From Bacteroidia bacterium (GTDB lineage Bacteria > Bacteroidota > Bacteroidia > Flavobacteriales > Flavobacteriaceae), in NCBI GenBank assembly GCA_030430535.1, contig JAUIKY010000004.1, positions 1 to 64,000 on the forward strand: a DNA stretch of 64,000 nucleotides, written 5' to 3'. Positions 10,300 through 19,468 of this stretch are shown here, one piece after another; the first letter of the stretch is position 1, and each line of letters begins with the position of its first letter. The position numbers and the translations under genes are program-made. The notes beneath the pieces were generated by a model. It was not told the origin of the DNA and did not search any database. It worked only from the letters and a program-made list of their open reading frames with translations.

Positions 10300-11472
10300 T
10301 TAGTAGTTAATCACTTTAACGGTTTGTCCGTCTTTTACGCTTCTAGCACCTTCTTTGATAATTTCGGTGCCATTGCTAACGCCCTCTAAAATTTCAATGA
10401 CATCGCCCTGGGTTTTGCCCGTTTTTACAATCACTCTATTGGCAATACCTTCGTCGTTTCCGTTTTTATCTTTTATGGTGTAAACGTACTGCTCGCCGTT
10501 GGCATTTTCAGAAATGATACTTTGCGGTACCAAAATAGCCTCGTTATTAGTATAATCGTTAATTTTAAGTTTTGCCGTTAAGTTGGGCTTAATATTTTTG
10601 TTTTTATTGGGGATGCCCACTTCAATTTTAAAAGTTCTGTTATCAGGATTGATGAAATCGCTGGCTTGGCGCACTTCGGTTTCAACGCTTTCGCCCAAAA
10701 TAGGAAACTCGACCACAACGTGTTTTCCTTTGGTAACATCGGGGATGTAGCTTTCTGGTACGCTGGTTTCAATATACATATCGTTGAGGTTGACTAATCG
10801 CATTAACGGGGTTTGCCCTGCTGCAACTACGCTGCCTTGTTCGGTAATAACATCGTCGATAGTGCCAGAAAATGGAGCGGTTACATTGGTTTTAGCAACT
10901 TGTTTTTTTAGTTGGTTGACCGTTTCCTGTTGTGCTTCGTAATTAGATTTGGCTTGTAAATATTGTATTTCACTGCCAATATTTTGTTCCCACAAACGCT
11001 TTTGACGCTCGAAGGTGGTTTTTGCCAAATCGGCCTGAATTTGCAATTGAGCCAACTGTTGGCTAAGTCCGCCATCATCTATTTTTGCAAGTAGTTGCCC
11101 TTTGTTTACACGTTGTCCTTCTTTTACGTACACTTGAGTTAAAACGCCATTGTATTCGGGAGTGATTACTAAAAGGTTTTTGGTGGTAACGTTACCTTGA
11201 ATTTCCAAAACGTGTTTAAAAACTTCTTCCTTGGCCAAAAATGTTGTTATTAACGGTATGTGTCTTACCGTATCTAATTTTGATATGGCGGCGTCCAACT
11301 GTTTTATTTTGCTGTTGGTAATTTCCTGTTCGTTAACCAATTCCGCGCGTTTTTGGCGAATGGCTTCTAAATTATTGCTTTCTAAAACTTTTTCAACAGA
11401 GTTTTTTTTCGCTTCGCCCCCGCAGGAAACCAAAAGCAACGTGATTACGATTAAAGAAAATATATGTTTCAT
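10300..11472 (-). CDS. efflux RND transporter periplasmic adaptor subunit
   Basis: Lipoprotein signal (LLLVSCGG), barrel-sandwich motifs VYVKEGQRVNKGQLLAKID and APFSGTIDDV; operonic with RND pump. Confidence 0.95.
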   Translation of the reverse strand: MKHIFSLIVITLLLVSCGGEAKKNSVEKVLESNNLEAIRQKRAELVNEQEITNSKIKQLDAAISKLDTVRHIPLITTFLAKEEVFKHVLEIQGNVTTKNLLVITPEYNGVLTQVYVKEGQRVNKGQLLAKIDDGGLSQQLAQLQIQADLAKTTFERQKRLWEQNIGSEIQYLQAKSNYEAQQETVNQLKKQVAKTNVTAPFSGTIDDVITEQGSVVAAGQTPLMRLVNLNDMYIETSVPESYIPDVTKGKHVVVEFPILGESVETEVRQASDFINPDNRTFKIEVGIPNKNKNIKPNLTAKLKINDYTNNEAILVPQSIISENANGEQYVYTIKDKNGNDEGIANRVIVKTGKTQGDVIEILEGVSNGTEIIKEGARSVKDGQTVKVINY

Positions 11473-11496
11473 TTTTAGTGTTTTTCTGATTGGTGA

Positions 11497-12837
11497 TTAG
11501 TTAATGGTATTAAGTGCGGTTTCTAAAGCGGCTTTTTTATTGATAACATCGAGCATGGCTTGAAGAAATTCTTGTTGCGCCGAATAGAGTTGTGTTTGTG
11601 CCTGTCTCAGTTCGAAACTGGATCCCACACCCTCAAAAAACTTGGTTTGGTTTTTGACTTCAATACGCTCGGCCAAGTTTAGGTTTTGCTTTTTGTTGTC
11701 GTAATCTTCAACGGCGTATTGGTAATCGCTTTTCGCGGAAGCAATTTGCAACCTGATTTTTTGCTCAGTTTCCGTAAGATCGTCTTTGGCTTTTTCTAAG
11801 TTGATTTTGGCACGTTGCGTAGCGGCACTTCTACCCAATGAACTGAAAATGGGAATATTTAAACTCACACCAAGTAATGAAGATCCGAACCATTTTTGGT
11901 CGCTATCGGTAAAATTGAATTCATTGCCAAAAGCCGAATAACCACCATTGATGAAAGAATTTAAAGTAGGCAGCGCTTTGCTTTTTTCGAGTTTTAAAAG
12001 CAGCTCTTTCGATTTTGTGTCGTTTTCCGCAATGCGGTAATCGATGGTGTTTTCAACCGATTCTTCGGCGACCAGCAAATCCAATGTAATGTTTTGTGCT
12101 GTTAACTGCTCCAATTTATCGGTTAGCACCGTGGGGTGGTTAATGTCTAGCCCCAAGTTGATGTTCAGCATTTGGTAGGCTAAATCTTTTAAACGGCTTA
12201 CATTTTTAAGGTTGCTCTGCACGCCCGAAAGGGTGATTTGAAGCTGCTCAACACTTTCCTGTTCTTCCAATCCGTTTTCGTAAATTTTTTGGGTTTCGAA
12301 CAGGTTTTTTTCCAAAGTTTCAATATTCCGTTGTAAAATATTAACGCTTTCTTCGGCCATTAGTACATTGCCATAGGCTTCAATAACGGCTTTTCTAACT
12401 TCAAGGTCGGTTTTTTCTTTGGCATTTTTTGAAATCTGTAAATACACCTTTGCCGATTGCAAACCAACAATGTACGAGCCATCAAAAATCTTTTGGGTTA
12501 AAGTGGCTGTTGCCGTCATGTTGTGTTTGGTGCCAAAAATAACCTCTTCAAACTGGCCTGGAGGGCCACCAAAGGCTTCGGCAGGGATTAACGATACCTG
12601 TTGTTTTAAAAAGTTTTGGTAGTCGATAGAGGCATCAATTTGTGGTAACCCCGTTGCTGTGGTTTCCCATTTTTGCTGTTTCGCAGCTTCAATGTCGCGG
12701 GCGGCATTTTTGGCCGTTCGATTATGTTCCAAGGCATAATCAATGGCTTCCTGTATTGAGAATTGGGTTGGGGTTTCTTGCGAAAACCCGTTTAGTGCCA
12801 ATAGAAAACCAAAGATTAAAATGAGTTTGTGCTTCAT
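11497..12837 (-). CDS. TolC family outer membrane protein
   Basis: Signal peptide, IQEAIDYALEHNRTAKNAARDIEAAKQQKWE, coiled-coil repeats; adjacent to MFP/RND genes. Confidence 0.93.
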   Translation of the reverse strand: MKHKLILIFGFLLALNGFSQETPTQFSIQEAIDYALEHNRTAKNAARDIEAAKQQKWETTATGLPQIDASIDYQNFLKQQVSLIPAEAFGGPPGQFEEVIFGTKHNMTATATLTQKIFDGSYIVGLQSAKVYLQISKNAKEKTDLEVRKAVIEAYGNVLMAEESVNILQRNIETLEKNLFETQKIYENGLEEQESVEQLQITLSGVQSNLKNVSRLKDLAYQMLNINLGLDINHPTVLTDKLEQLTAQNITLDLLVAEESVENTIDYRIAENDTKSKELLLKLEKSKALPTLNSFINGGYSAFGNEFNFTDSDQKWFGSSLLGVSLNIPIFSSLGRSAATQRAKINLEKAKDDLTETEQKIRLQIASAKSDYQYAVEDYDNKKQNLNLAERIEVKNQTKFFEGVGSSFELRQAQTQLYSAQQEFLQAMLDVINKKAALETALNTIN

Positions 12838-12840
12838 GTT

Positions 12841-13446
12841 TTATGATTGATTTGTTGATAAATGATGATCTAATTGTTTGAGGCCTTCCGGAGTGCAAAT
12901 ACCACGCAAATGGTATTCTAAGTAATTGTTGTTTAGTGTTAACATTGAATAATTATTTAAAGGGAAAAGGTCTTTGTCTTTTAGGGCCATCATACAGGTA
13001 AAATAGATTTTGGAAATAAAATCGATATTAATATTCTTTCTGTAAAAGCCAAGTTTTACGCCACGTTCAAGGTTGCAGGCTACGCAATCTTCCATAACAC
13101 AAAATTGTTTTTCTTTAATATCCTTAAAAATTTTGGGGTAGTATTTTTCCAACTGATATTGTGGTGACGATTTTTCGTCTTTTAGATGCTGCATCAAGAA
13201 TTGCTTGATTTCCAAAATCTCCTCAATAGGGTTTTTTTCTAAGTCGCGAATGTCTTCAATACCGCTCGAAATGGTTTGAAACAAATACATAACGGCCTCT
13301 TCAACCAGAACTGTTTTGTTTTCAAAATATTGATAAATGGTTTTTTTTGAGATGCCTTGGGCACTGGCTATGTCGTCCATGGTCACACTCTTAAACCCAT
13401 AGTTTAAGAATAAATCAACAGCGCTTTTTAAAATATCTTCCTTCAT
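12841..13446 (-). CDS. TetR/AcrR family transcriptional regulator
   Basis: MKEDILKSAVDLFLNYGFKSVTMDDIASAQGISKKTIYQYFENK HTH; divergent end of efflux operon. Confidence 0.93.
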   Translation of the reverse strand: MKEDILKSAVDLFLNYGFKSVTMDDIASAQGISKKTIYQYFENKTVLVEEAVMYLFQTISSGIEDIRDLEKNPIEEILEIKQFLMQHLKDEKSSPQYQLEKYYPKIFKDIKEKQFCVMEDCVACNLERGVKLGFYRKNINIDFISKIYFTCMMALKDKDLFPLNNYSMLTLNNNYLEYHLRGICTPEGLKQLDHHLSTNQS

Positions 13447-13569
13447 AATTTGGAGGCAAAAGTACAACAGGAAACTTTAAAAACAAAAAAAGTTTCCTGA
13501 GTTTTAACGATAATTTAATATTGTTGTTTTTTACTTTGTATAATGACGACAAAAACCGATTTTTGTTTC

Positions 13570-14544
13570 ATGCTTTCAATAGAAGAATACCAACAGCATG
13601 TTGTTGCTTATTTAAAAGAATACGCCACAACAAAAGATCCCGAAAACCTTTACCGTCCTATAGACTATATTTTAAATTTAGGAGGGAAACGTCTGCGACC
13701 AGTGTTGACATTAATCGCTGCCGAAATTTTTAACGGGCATTACAAAGAAGCCCTCAATGCCGCATTAAGTATTGAAGTGTTCCACAATTTTTCGTTGGTG
13801 CACGACGATATTATGGACGGGGCTCCATTGCGACGAGGCCAAAAAACAGTGCATGAAAAATGGGATGTTAATACAGGAATTCTTTCGGGTGATGCCATGT
13901 TGATTATGGCATATCAGTTGTTTGAAAATTACGAACCAAAAACGTTTCAAGCGCTGGCCAAGTTGTTCAGTAAAACAGCATTGGAAGTTTGCGAAGGCCA
14001 ACAATATGATATGGATTTTGAAACCCGAAATGATGTGTCTGTTGCTGAATACTTGAAAATGATTGAGTATAAAACGGCTGTTTTGGTAGCGGCTGCCCTA
14101 CAAATGGGAGCAATTGTGGCTAAAGCTTCAGGTGAAGACCAGCAAGCTATTTATGAGTTCGGTAGAAACTTGGGCATTGCATTCCAATTGCAGGACGATT
14201 ATTTAGACGCCTTTGGTGATCCCAAAAGTTTTGGAAAGCAAGTAGGCGGTGATATCATAGAAAATAAAAAAACCTATCTGTATTTGAAGGCGTTGGAGTT
14301 TTCAAATGAAAATGAAAGGGAAGAATTAATGGCTTTGTTTTCGGAAACCCCAAAAGATACCAATGCTAAAATTGAGGTTGCGAAAAAGGCTTTTGTATCG
14401 TCGGGTTCTGCTGAAGCCACAAAAAAAGCGATTGATGAATACACACATAAAGCATTCAAAACCTTGGAAATCCTGAATGTTTCAGAAGAGAAAAAAGAAC
14501 TTTTAAAACGTTTTGGTTTAAGTTTAATGAACCGCACTGTATAA
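13570..14544 (+). CDS. polyprenyl synthetase family protein
   Basis: GGKRLRPVL, LVHDDIMDGAPLRRG (DDxxD), QLQDDYLDAFGD; start at 13543 or 13570. Confidence 0.93.
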   Translation: MLSIEEYQQHVVAYLKEYATTKDPENLYRPIDYILNLGGKRLRPVLTLIAAEIFNGHYKEALNAALSIEVFHNFSLVHDDIMDGAPLRRGQKTVHEKWDVNTGILSGDAMLIMAYQLFENYEPKTFQALAKLFSKTALEVCEGQQYDMDFETRNDVSVAEYLKMIEYKTAVLVAAALQMGAIVAKASGEDQQAIYEFGRNLGIAFQLQDDYLDAFGDPKSFGKQVGGDIIENKKTYLYLKALEFSNENEREELMALFSETPKDTNAKIEVAKKAFVSSGSAEATKKAIDEYTHKAFKTLEILNVSEEKKELLKRFGLSLMNRTV

Positions 14545-14891
14545 TGCAATTACCTGCAACTTTTGATGATTTGATTGAGGAAGCCAATCAGTGCAACCTC
14601 TACCAAAAACTAATTTTTCAGCTCAATAAAGATTTTCTTTTGGCTAATATCGATCTAGATTTCCATGAGGATATTTTGCCATCCAGTTTAAAATTGTTGC
14701 TTCACGAAACGGTTTATAAACTCATTCAGGAAAAATTTACCGAATACCTCAATTTACTTTATATTATCGATGTTTCGGAGCATGCCGTTAAAGCTTTGGA
14801 TGGGGAAGATGTACTAAAACTTTCAGAAGACGTTTCGTTTTTAATCCTAAGGCGAGAATGGCAAAAAGTGTGGTTTAAAAATAAATATTAA
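14544..14891 (+). CDS. hypothetical protein, translationally coupled (TAATG overlap) to the polyprenyl synthetase
   Basis: Open 115-aa frame with coding-like composition, stop/start overlap with upstream gene. Confidence 0.7.
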   Translation: MQLPATFDDLIEEANQCNLYQKLIFQLNKDFLLANIDLDFHEDILPSSLKLLLHETVYKLIQEKFTEYLNLLYIIDVSEHAVKALDGEDVLKLSEDVSFLILRREWQKVWFKNKY

Positions 14892-14901
14892 ATTTTAATA
14901 A

Positions 14902-14920
14902 AGATAAATTTGTCCTATTT
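14902..14920 (+). promoter_or_regulatory. candidate Rrf2/NsrR-like operator upstream of rrf2
   Basis: AGATAAATTTGTCCTATTT; shares RGATnnnnTTRTCYTATTT with sites at 15409-15427 and 20944-20962. Confidence 0.55.
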
Positions 14921-14940
14921 AAAATTTCTTTCTAAATTTG
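14909..14940 (+). promoter_or_regulatory. candidate Bacteroidota-type promoter of rrf2 (TTTG-N20-TAAATTTG)
   Basis: TTTG 14909-14912 and TAAATTTG 14933-14940 match the Bacteroidota -33/-7 pattern; ATG at 14960. Confidence 0.5.
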
Positions 14941-14959
14941 TCTCAAATAAATAATCAAT

Positions 14960-15394
14960 ATGTTTTCAAAAGCTTGTGAATATGGTATAAAGGCAGCCAT
15001 ATTTATTGCAACCAAATCTTATGAGGGCCAACGTGTAAGCCCCAAAGAAATTGCAAGCGAAATTAATTCGCCCCAAGCTTTTACTGCCAAAATTTTACAG
15101 GCACTGGTTAGAAACAACGTAATAAATTCCATAAAAGGGGCTTACGGCGGTTTTGAAATAGAAAAGCATAGAATAGCCCAGGTTAAATTGGCCGAAATAG
15201 TAAATGCCATTGACGGCGATAGTATTTATAGTGGTTGCGGATTGGGGCTGGAAAAATGTGATGAAAACCATCCCTGCCCTGTACACGATAAATTTAAAGG
15301 GGTTAGGGAAGAGTTAAAAATGATGTTAGAAAATACCACTTTAGAAGAATTAGCACTTAACATAAAATCTGGGACCTCATTTTTAAGGGTTTAA
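14960..15394 (+). CDS. Rrf2 family transcriptional regulator, NsrR/IscR-like, with three clustered Cys
   Basis: MFSKACEYGIKAAIFIATKS, wHTH, and CGLGLEKCDENHPC (C-x6-C-x5-C) Fe-S-type motif. Confidence 0.93.
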   Translation: MFSKACEYGIKAAIFIATKSYEGQRVSPKEIASEINSPQAFTAKILQALVRNNVINSIKGAYGGFEIEKHRIAQVKLAEIVNAIDGDSIYSGCGLGLEKCDENHPCPVHDKFKGVREELKMMLENTTLEELALNIKSGTSFLRV

Positions 15395-15408
15395 AAAAAT
15401 TTGAATAT

Positions 15409-15427
15409 AAATAGGATAAAAACATCC
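15409..15427 (-). promoter_or_regulatory. candidate Rrf2/NsrR-like operator upstream of ric
   Basis: AAATAGGATAAAAACATCC on +; reverse complement GGATGTTTTTATCCTATTT fits the shared motif; 16 nt before the ATG at 15443. Confidence 0.5.
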
Positions 15428-15442
15428 GAAATAAATAATATT

Positions 15443-16180
15443 ATGGAAATATTAAGCAATAACACCCAAAAACAAATCGGTCAATTTGTGGCCGATGATT
15501 ATAGAACAGCTGCTATTTTTAGCAAATACGGTATCGATTTTTGCTGTAAAGGGCACAGAACTATCGAAGAGGTTTGTAATAAAAAAGGGATTGATGCCAA
15601 TCAATTATTGGATGAACTTGAAGCTTTGTTAAACTCGAAAACCGACCAATCTATCGATTATAAATCTTGGCCCATGGATTTGTTGGTAGATTATATTGAA
15701 AAGAAACATCACAGGTACGTGGAAGAAAAAGTACCGGTGTTGCGTCAATTTTTAGATAAGTTATGCCGAGTGCATGGAGAAAGGCATCCTGAACTGTTTC
15801 AAATTAATGAACTTTTTACGGCTTCGGCAGGAGAGTTGGCCGCCCACATGAAAAAGGAGGAATTGATTCTGTTTCCTTTTGTAAAGAAAATGGTTTCGGC
15901 TGTAATCAATCAAGGTGGAGTGGAAGCACCACATTTTGGAACGGTTGAAAACCCCATTGCCATGATGATGGAAGAACACGATAACGAAGGCGAACGTTTT
16001 AGAAAAATAGCAGAGCTTACCAATAATTACAATCCGCCCGCCGACGCGTGTAACACTTATCGTGTAACCTTCGCGATGTTGGACGAGTTTGAAAAAGATT
16101 TGCATCTTCACATTCATTTAGAAAACAATATTTTATTCCCTAAGGCAATAAAACTAGAACAGCAGTTTACAAAAGAATAA
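15443..16180 (+). CDS. ric: iron-sulfur cluster repair di-iron protein (Ric/YtfE/ScdA family)
   Basis: ScdA_N motif DYRTAAIFSKYGIDFCCKGHRTIEEVC followed by hemerythrin-like His/Glu motifs (HHRYVEEK, HMKKEELILFPF, HDNEGERF, HIHLENNILFP). Confidence 0.93.
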   Translation: MEILSNNTQKQIGQFVADDYRTAAIFSKYGIDFCCKGHRTIEEVCNKKGIDANQLLDELEALLNSKTDQSIDYKSWPMDLLVDYIEKKHHRYVEEKVPVLRQFLDKLCRVHGERHPELFQINELFTASAGELAAHMKKEELILFPFVKKMVSAVINQGGVEAPHFGTVENPIAMMMEEHDNEGERFRKIAELTNNYNPPADACNTYRVTFAMLDEFEKDLHLHIHLENNILFPKAIKLEQQFTKE

Positions 16181-16220
16181 CTGTTGCATAGCAACCTTTA
16201 AAGCTAGTTTTATATTTTTA

Positions 16221-16256
16221 AATTCCAGAGAGGCCAACTTTTCTGGAATTTTTTTA
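16221..16256 (+). terminator. Rho-independent terminator downstream of ric
   Basis: AATTCCAGA (16221-16229) / TCTGGAATT (16242-16250) followed by T tract. Confidence 0.75.
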
Positions 16257-16309
16257 TCGAGTAAATTTGCTTGTTTGAAAACAAATAAAATCAATTTATA
16301 AAAACCAAA

Positions 16310-17512
16310 ATGCCTAAAAACCTTGTTGTAACCTGTTTAATCAATTTTTTAGTGGCCGCTTTAATGGGGGTGGTGTTGCGTTACGCATTTGTTGGCGAGG
16401 TAGGTTTCAACTTTCGGTTTTTAACACATGCGCATTCGCATTTGGCCATGTTGGGTTGGGTGTATTTAATGCTTTACGTATTGTTTGTGCATTTTTTTGT
16501 ACCTGAGAAAAAGGCTGTTTTCAATAGACTGTTTTGGCTCACCCAATTGGCTGTAGTTGGAATGATGTTCAGTTTTCCGGTTCAAGGGTATGCGGCAGTT
16601 TCCATTTCGTTTTCCACCTTGCACATTTTTTGCAGCTATTATTTTGTGTATTTAATTTGGAAACACCAAAAAACTGAACAGCCCGTTGCCGAAAAACTAC
16701 TAAAAACGTCATTGATTTTTATGCTGATTTCAACAATTGGTGTGTGGTGTTTGGGGCCTGCGGTTTCTATGCAGGGGCAAGCTTCGGCCTTTTACCAAAT
16801 TGCTATTCAGTTCTTTTTGCATTTTCAGTTTAACGGCTGGTTTCTTATTGCCGTTTTGGCTGTATTTTTTTATAAATTGAAATTGGAACCATCCCCAACT
16901 TTCAAGCGCTTTTTTCAACTTTTATTGGCTTCTACTATGCTAACCATGGCGTTGCCCGTTTATTGGTTTGTGCCTTTGAAAATATTCTTATGGATTAATG
17001 GTTTAGGCGTTTTATTGCAGTTGTTGACCTTGGTGCTTTTAATTAAATTGATAAAACCATATCGAAAGTCATTCATAAAAAACAACACGAAACTTACCAT
17101 TGCTGTTTTTTGTTTTGCTTTGGTTAGTTTGGTGCTTAAAATGGCACTGCAATCGCTATCTCTGGTGCCCGAAATTGCCGCTGCGGCTTATCAACAGCGC
17201 AACTTGGTTATCGGGTTTATCCATTTGCTGATGCTCGGAGCCATTACCGGGTTTTTGTTCGGTTTTATTTTGCAAAGCAGGTTGACTAATTTCAATTTTA
17301 TTCTTAAACTTAGTCTGCTCCTTTTTATTTTGGGATTTGTGCTAACCGAATTGCTGTTAATGTGGCAAGGGGTAATGCTGTATTTTGGAGTGGGCATTTT
17401 GTCAAATTATTTCATACTGCTGTTTACATCGAGCACACTTTTGCCTTTGGGTATTTTAGGGATTACAGTTAACATTTTAAAAAGAAAGATATATGGAACG
17501 GAAACCTCTTAA
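16310..17512 (+). CDS. polytopic membrane protein with heme-copper-oxidase-like histidine-bearing helices, function unknown
   Basis: 400 aa, many hydrophobic helices; FLTHAHSHLAMLGWVYL, STLHIFCSYY, FFLHFQFNGWFL, GFIHLLMLGAITGF. Confidence 0.75.
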   Translation: MPKNLVVTCLINFLVAALMGVVLRYAFVGEVGFNFRFLTHAHSHLAMLGWVYLMLYVLFVHFFVPEKKAVFNRLFWLTQLAVVGMMFSFPVQGYAAVSISFSTLHIFCSYYFVYLIWKHQKTEQPVAEKLLKTSLIFMLISTIGVWCLGPAVSMQGQASAFYQIAIQFFLHFQFNGWFLIAVLAVFFYKLKLEPSPTFKRFFQLLLASTMLTMALPVYWFVPLKIFLWINGLGVLLQLLTLVLLIKLIKPYRKSFIKNNTKLTIAVFCFALVSLVLKMALQSLSLVPEIAAAAYQQRNLVIGFIHLLMLGAITGFLFGFILQSRLTNFNFILKLSLLLFILGFVLTELLLMWQGVMLYFGVGILSNYFILLFTSSTLLPLGILGITVNILKRKIYGTETS

Positions 17513-17957
17513 ACGACATAAAGCCTTGCAACCCCTAAGCCGCGAACATCATCACGGTTTGCTTTTGTCTTGGAAAATAAGAATGGGATTAAACAAAAAC
17601 GTAGAAGCGCACCGCATCGGGAGATATGCTCTTTGGTTTTACAAAACCCATTTAATTCCCCATTTTGAAATGGAAGAACAACACATTTTCCCCATTTTGG
17701 GAAGCGACCATAAATTGTTGAAACGCGCTTTGGCCGACCACAGACGGTTGGGGCGATTGTTTGCAGCAGAAATTGAGCATGTTGAAACACTCAGTAAAAT
17801 AGAAGAAGAACTGGATAATCATATTAGATTTGAAGAACGCGTATTGTTTCCGGAGATTCAAAACGTAGCGACTGAAGCACAATTATTGCAAATTGAAAAA
17901 ATCCATCGGCCCGATGAAAAATTTGAGGATAATCTGAATGATGAATTTTGGAAATAA
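17493..17957 (+). CDS. hemerythrin domain-containing protein
   Basis: HHHGLLLSWKIR, HFEMEEQHIFPIL, DHRRL, HIRFEERVLFPEIQ; overlaps preceding gene by 20 bp. Confidence 0.88.
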   Translation: MERKPLKRHKALQPLSREHHHGLLLSWKIRMGLNKNVEAHRIGRYALWFYKTHLIPHFEMEEQHIFPILGSDHKLLKRALADHRRLGRLFAAEIEHVETLSKIEEELDNHIRFEERVLFPEIQNVATEAQLLQIEKIHRPDEKFEDNLNDEFWK

Positions 17958-17967
17958 TTTTCCGAAG

Positions 17968-18678
17968 TTATGGGGTAACTTTTAAGATACTCTCAATAGT
18001 CGCTTGGTTGTCAACGCCCAAACCTTCCTGTTGATGCACCAGTTCGCCTTTTGCATCAAACACCGAAATGATGTTGGAATGCGAAAAATCTATCGGAGAA
18101 ATTTCTTTGTACTTAACCGAAAGTACGTTGGCAAATTCACGAACACCGCTTTCGGTGCCCTGTAAAAATGTCCATTGTGCGCCGTCCATTAGGTTTTCTA
18201 TGGCAAAGGCTTTTAGTTTTTCAGGCGTGTCGGTTTCTGGGTCGATGCTCACCATAATAAATTGGATATTTTCAATTTTATCGTCCGGAATTTTACTTTC
18301 AATATTCCGCATATCGGCCACCAATCTGGGGCAAGCGGCTTTGCACGAGGTGTAAATCATCACCATTACCAAAGTTTTTCCTTTTAGGTTTTCCAACTGA
18401 ATGGTTTCGTTTTCCTCGGTATGCCATGTAGAAGTGAGGTTAAAAATGGAAGCCTCGGAAATGAGGCCATCATCAATTGCTTTTTCAGAAGAGTTTTCAA
18501 TAGGCTGTAATTCCATTTTACAAATGGGGCAGCTTCCGGTTTCATTATAGGTTTTTGAGCCTTCACATTGCATGGGGCATTGGTAAACCTGTGCCGTTTG
18601 GTCTTTTTTGCCCGAATTGCAATTTTGGAGCATAAATAGGGCAAATAATATAAAGGTGATATGTTTTAGTGATTTCAT
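17968..18678 (-). CDS. SCO1/SenC family copper chaperone lipoprotein with N-terminal heavy-metal-binding motif
   Basis: Lipobox LQNCNSG; YQCPMQCEGSKTYNETGSCPICKMELQP; TSCKAACPRLVADM (CxxxC); IDPETDTPEKL. Confidence 0.92.
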   Translation of the reverse strand: MKSLKHITFILFALFMLQNCNSGKKDQTAQVYQCPMQCEGSKTYNETGSCPICKMELQPIENSSEKAIDDGLISEASIFNLTSTWHTEENETIQLENLKGKTLVMVMIYTSCKAACPRLVADMRNIESKIPDDKIENIQFIMVSIDPETDTPEKLKAFAIENLMDGAQWTFLQGTESGVREFANVLSVKYKEISPIDFSHSNIISVFDAKGELVHQQEGLGVDNQATIESILKVTP

Positions 18679-18684
18679 AATGGG

Positions 18685-19458
18685 TTATTTTACAATGTCT
18701 TTTACGCAACGGAATCCCAAGTTTTTCATCGAATATTTTGCTTTTAAACTGCCACGGATGGCGTAGCGCATAAAGGCAGCATAGTTCATCAAATCGGTGG
18801 CGTTAACAGCGGCACTTCCGCAGAACAAATTTGAGTCTTTGTCCACATCCTTTCTCGATTCGCCCGTAATCAAAACCGAGTTGAAGTCCAGCGTCCATTC
18901 CCAAACCAAACCGTGCATATCGTAAACACCCCAAACATTTTTTTGGGTTTTTCCAATAGCGTTTTGGTTGGTTCGTGGCGTTTCGTACCACGCCAAAATC
19001 TGTTGGTTGTATGATGGTTTGTTTCGCGCATCTTTGGTGGTTTCGTCGGCCATGGCTACATATTCCCATTCATCAACGGTGGGCAATCGCTTGCCTTGGC
19101 ATTCGCAATAGGCTTTGGCTGCAAACCATGATACGTAGGTGACCGGGCTGTTGGGGTTTTCAATCGCTTTCAATTCTGAATGGCTTTTCCAGTTGGACAG
19201 ATAGCTTTTGTCTGCAAATAGTGAAATGACGTTGTTTTTCTGCCATTTGGGATATTTTTGAACAAAGGCCATGTAATCGGCGTTGGAAACGGGGTAAACA
19301 TCCATTTGAAAATCGTTCACTTCAACTACTGTGGAATCGCGACCGTACAACGGAATGTAACGACTGCCTTTAATGAAAACCATACCTTCAGGCTGGGCAT
19401 AAAGCCCCATTTGAAACACTAATAAAACAAACATTAATCTGAAGGCTGGAGCTTTCAT
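18685..19458 (-). CDS. nirV: formylglycine-generating enzyme (SUMF1) family protein, NirV-like
   Basis: NSPVTYVSWFAAKAYCECQGKRLPTVDEWEYVAMAD, VWEWTLDF, NLGFRCV; same operon as nirK. Confidence 0.75.
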   Translation of the reverse strand: MKAPAFRLMFVLLVFQMGLYAQPEGMVFIKGSRYIPLYGRDSTVVEVNDFQMDVYPVSNADYMAFVQKYPKWQKNNVISLFADKSYLSNWKSHSELKAIENPNSPVTYVSWFAAKAYCECQGKRLPTVDEWEYVAMADETTKDARNKPSYNQQILAWYETPRTNQNAIGKTQKNVWGVYDMHGLVWEWTLDFNSVLITGESRKDVDKDSNLFCGSAAVNATDLMNYAAFMRYAIRGSLKAKYSMKNLGFRCVKDIVK

Positions 19459-19468
19459 AATTCTCTAT

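Noticed and set aside
15761-16117. 118-aa minus-strand ORF
   Set aside because: Antisense to ric.
17493-17512. 20-bp overlap of the membrane protein and hemerythrin ORFs as a possible fusion or frameshift
   Set aside because: Both proteins look complete with normal termini; an ordinary overlapping start is simpler.
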